From S012-109 sp964425105 (GTDB taxonomy: Bacteria; Pseudomonadota; Gammaproteobacteria; SZUA-140): a DNA stretch of 15,277 bases. Of this stretch, positions 12,040 through 15,277 are shown piece after piece. Each line of letters begins with the position of its first letter. The first letter of the stretch is position 1. Location of the stretch: the NCBI GenBank assembly GCA_964425105.1, contig CAYRLE010000060.1:1-15277 (forward strand), written 5' to 3'. Position numbers and translations under genes: made by a program. The notes beneath the pieces are model-generated. The model was not told the DNA's origin, did not search any database, and saw nothing but the letters and a program-made list of their open reading frames with translations.

Positions 12040-13506
12040 ATGGAAATGGCGCATATCATCATCATGGTCATGGGCTGGGCGGCCGGCATCGTAATGCTGG
12101 TGCTGTTCATCATGTTCCTGCAGGATCTCTTTCAAAAGGAACATACCGTACGTCGCAACTTCCCTGTGGTAGGCCGGCTGCGCTATTTCCTGGAGCGTCA
12201 AGGGGACTACTTCCGCCAGTATTTTTTCGCCGATGACCGTCAGGAACTGCCTTTCAATCGTGCCACCCGCACCTGGGTCTACCGCCACGCCAAGAATCTG
12301 GGTGGCATCGTCGGCTTCGGTTCCACCAATGATCTGCGCGAACCGGGCTCCATTATTTTCATCAACTCACCCTATCCTATCCTGGAGGAGGAATGCGAGC
12401 CGGCGCCACCGCTGGTCATCGGTCCCGACTGTCCGCGGCCCTTCACGGCCCGCCACATCGTCAACATTTCCGGTATGAGTTTCGGCGCCCTGTCGGCACC
12501 GGCAGTGCGCGCCTTGTCGAGGGGGGCCGCTGAGGCCGGGGTGTGGCTCAATACCGGCGAGGGCGGTCTGGCTCCCTGGCATTTGGAGGGCGGCTGCGAC
12601 CTGATTTTTCAGATCGGGACGGCCAAATACGGCGTGCGCGACGAACAAGGCAGGCTCAGCGATCAGCGCCTGGAGGCCGTGGCGCAGCAGGTGAAGGCCT
12701 TCGAGATCAAGCTGTCCCAGGGCGCCAAGCCCGGCCGTGGCGGTCTCCTGCCCGCCATCAAGGTCACCGAGGAAGTGGCGCACATCCGCGGCATCCCGGT
12801 AGGTGTCGCCTCCCTGAGCCCCAACCGCCACCTGGAGATCCGCACCCCCGACGACCTGCTGGACATGATCGGGCATATCCGTGATCTGACCGGCCTGCCG
12901 GTGGGCATCAAGACAGTGATCGGCGGTGAGGCCTATCCGCGCCAGCTGTGCGAAGCCATTCTACGCCGCGGGCCGGTGAGCGCCCCTGACTTCATCACCG
13001 TGGACGGCGGCGAGGGCGGCTCCGGCGCGGCCCCCCAGGTATTGGCCGATCATGTGGGGCTGCCCCTCGATGAATCCCTGCCCATCCTGGTGGATGTGCT
13101 TACCGAGAGCGGCCTGCGCGAGCGCATCCGGGTAGTGGCCTCGGGCAAGCTGGTGACGTCAGCGCGGGTAGCCTGGGCGCTGTGCGTGGGAGCTGACTTC
13201 GTGGTTTCCGCACGCGGCTTTATGTTTTCCCTGGGGTGCATCCAGTCCATGCAGTGTCATCAGGATACCTGTCCCACCGGTGTGACCACCCACAACCGGC
13301 GCCTGCAGAAAGGACTGGTGGTGGAGGACAAGGCGCTGCGGGTGGCCAATTATGCCCGCTGCCTCAATCATGATGTGGACGTGCTGGCCCATTCTTGCGG
13401 TCTGGCCAATGCCCGCCATTTTCGGCGTCACCATGCCCGCATCGTGCAGAGTGCCGGCCACAGTGTCCCCCTCGATGAGCTCTATCCCTGCCGCAGGCCG
13501 ACTTGA
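12040..13506 (+). CDS. Membrane-anchored FMN/[3Fe-4S] glutamate-synthase-like oxidoreductase
   Basis: 488-residue protein of the 'FMN-binding glutamate synthase' family. One N-terminal transmembrane helix (about 5-27) anchors a GltB-type TIM barrel on the cytoplasmic side. Family motifs are NISGMSFGALSAPAVRALS (142-160), NTGEGGLAPWH (171-181), IFQIGTAKYGVRD (189-201), EIKLSQGAKPGRGGLLPAIK (222-241), DFITVDGGEGGSGAAP (317-332) and ASGKLVTSARVAWALCVGAD (367-386). The cluster motif C400-x5-C406-x4-C411 (GCIQSMQCHQDTCPTGV) matches the [3Fe-4S] ligands of glutamate synthase. The amidotransferase domain, the central domain and the C-terminal beta-helix are absent, so it cannot use glutamine by itself. 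The electron donor and substrate are unknown. AGGAG lies 9 nt before the ATG. It follows the CBS gene by 37 nt, probably in one operon with umpAB. Confidence 0.88.
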   Translation: MEMAHIIIMVMGWAAGIVMLVLFIMFLQDLFQKEHTVRRNFPVVGRLRYFLERQGDYFRQYFFADDRQELPFNRATRTWVYRHAKNLGGIVGFGSTNDLREPGSIIFINSPYPILEEECEPAPPLVIGPDCPRPFTARHIVNISGMSFGALSAPAVRALSRGAAEAGVWLNTGEGGLAPWHLEGGCDLIFQIGTAKYGVRDEQGRLSDQRLEAVAQQVKAFEIKLSQGAKPGRGGLLPAIKVTEEVAHIRGIPVGVASLSPNRHLEIRTPDDLLDMIGHIRDLTGLPVGIKTVIGGEAYPRQLCEAILRRGPVSAPDFITVDGGEGGSGAAPQVLADHVGLPLDESLPILVDVLTESGLRERIRVVASGKLVTSARVAWALCVGADFVVSARGFMFSLGCIQSMQCHQDTCPTGVTTHNRRLQKGLVVEDKALRVANYARCLNHDVDVLAHSCGLANARHFRRHHARIVQSAGHSVPLDELYPCRRPT

Positions 13507-13628
13507 AAGCGCATCCTGGTGGCTATATATCCTTAGCAAGAGTGAGGTGTGAGGGGGCAGGCGTGAGGAGGGTTGTATCTCTTCCGCGGTGCGCTATCAC
13601 GTTGCCACCGCCCGGATCTTCCCCACTG
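13502..13628 (+). promoter_or_regulatory. Candidate clpB promoters (sigma-70 and sigma-32-like)
   Basis: There are two candidates in the gap before clpB. First, CTTGAAA (13502-13508) overlaps the stop of the preceding gene. Read as sigma-70 it is TTGAAA, a 17-nt spacer and TATATC (13526-13531); its -35 also fits the sigma-32 consensus. Second, GTTGCCA (13601-13607), 13 nt, then CCCCACTG (13621-13628) resembles a sigma-32 promoter, with a start near 13636 and a leader of about 38 nt. clpB is a classic sigma-32 gene in gammaproteobacteria, which makes the second plausible. Neither is a strong match. Confidence 0.3.
13542..13569 (+). repeat. Heptamer-repeat array upstream of clpB
   Basis: Four consecutive 7-mers occur here: GTGAGGT, GTGAGGG, GGCAGGC and GTGAGGA. 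The 15 nt GAGTGAGGTGTGAGG (13540-13554) are identical to 3519-3533. This is the same dispersed repeat type as the inverted array at 3517-3608, here in a single orientation between two co-directional genes. Confidence 0.65.
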
Positions 13629-13673
13629 CCTGAATTGATATAGCAACAGCCGTTTTTGAGAGGACGACAAAAA

Positions 13674-15277
<1,604 letters not shown>

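Overview
The window is GC-rich and densely coded. It resembles a free-living gammaproteobacterial chromosome, plausibly a Chromatiales or Ectothiorhodospiraceae-like sulfur-oxidiser or halophile. That placement is an inference from protein styles (YfgD-type ArsC next to WrbA, YihY with a C-terminal extension, paired DUF1538 antiporter genes, ClpB), from the GC-rich third codon positions and from the intergenic repeat families. There is no rRNA, tRNA, CRISPR array, phage gene or transposase.

Left part (1-5021). A minus-strand pair, arsC-like (yfgD type) and wrbA, diverges from a plus-strand cluster: a DUF4398-type lipoprotein, a YihY/BrkB-family membrane protein, and a UPF0114 (YqhA-like) membrane protein joined to it by an ATGA overlap. 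This cluster converges on a minus-strand aspartase/fumarase-superfamily gene, called aspA. The convergent gap holds inverted heptamer repeats.

Middle (5022-9271). acyP (acylphosphatase) and a small methionine- and histidine-rich secreted protein are on the plus strand and end at a clear intrinsic terminator. On the minus strand, nadC is followed by a solitary 812-residue GspE/PilB-family ATPase. That ATPase has an unusual N-terminus: two small beta-rich modules, then four helical repeats of exactly 30 residues resembling the c-di-GMP-binding MshEN motif.

Right part (9272-15277). A 247-bp MITE-like element with 29-bp terminal inverted repeats sits directly upstream of nadC. Next comes the most interesting block, a five-gene plus-strand cassette: two DUF1538 membrane proteins (UmpA/UmpB-like; UmpAB of Halomonas is described as a two-component Na+(Li+,K+)/H+ antiporter), a divergent PII-superfamily protein, a two-CBS-domain protein, and a membrane-anchored FMN/[3Fe-4S] glutamate-synthase-like oxidoreductase. 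ATGA overlaps join umpA to umpB and the PII gene to the CBS gene. A second, solo copy of the MITE end contains the umpB stop codon. I infer a cation/proton antiporter controlled by nucleotide-sensing PII and CBS proteins and linked to a redox enzyme. After another heptamer-repeat spacer, clpB begins and runs off the right edge.
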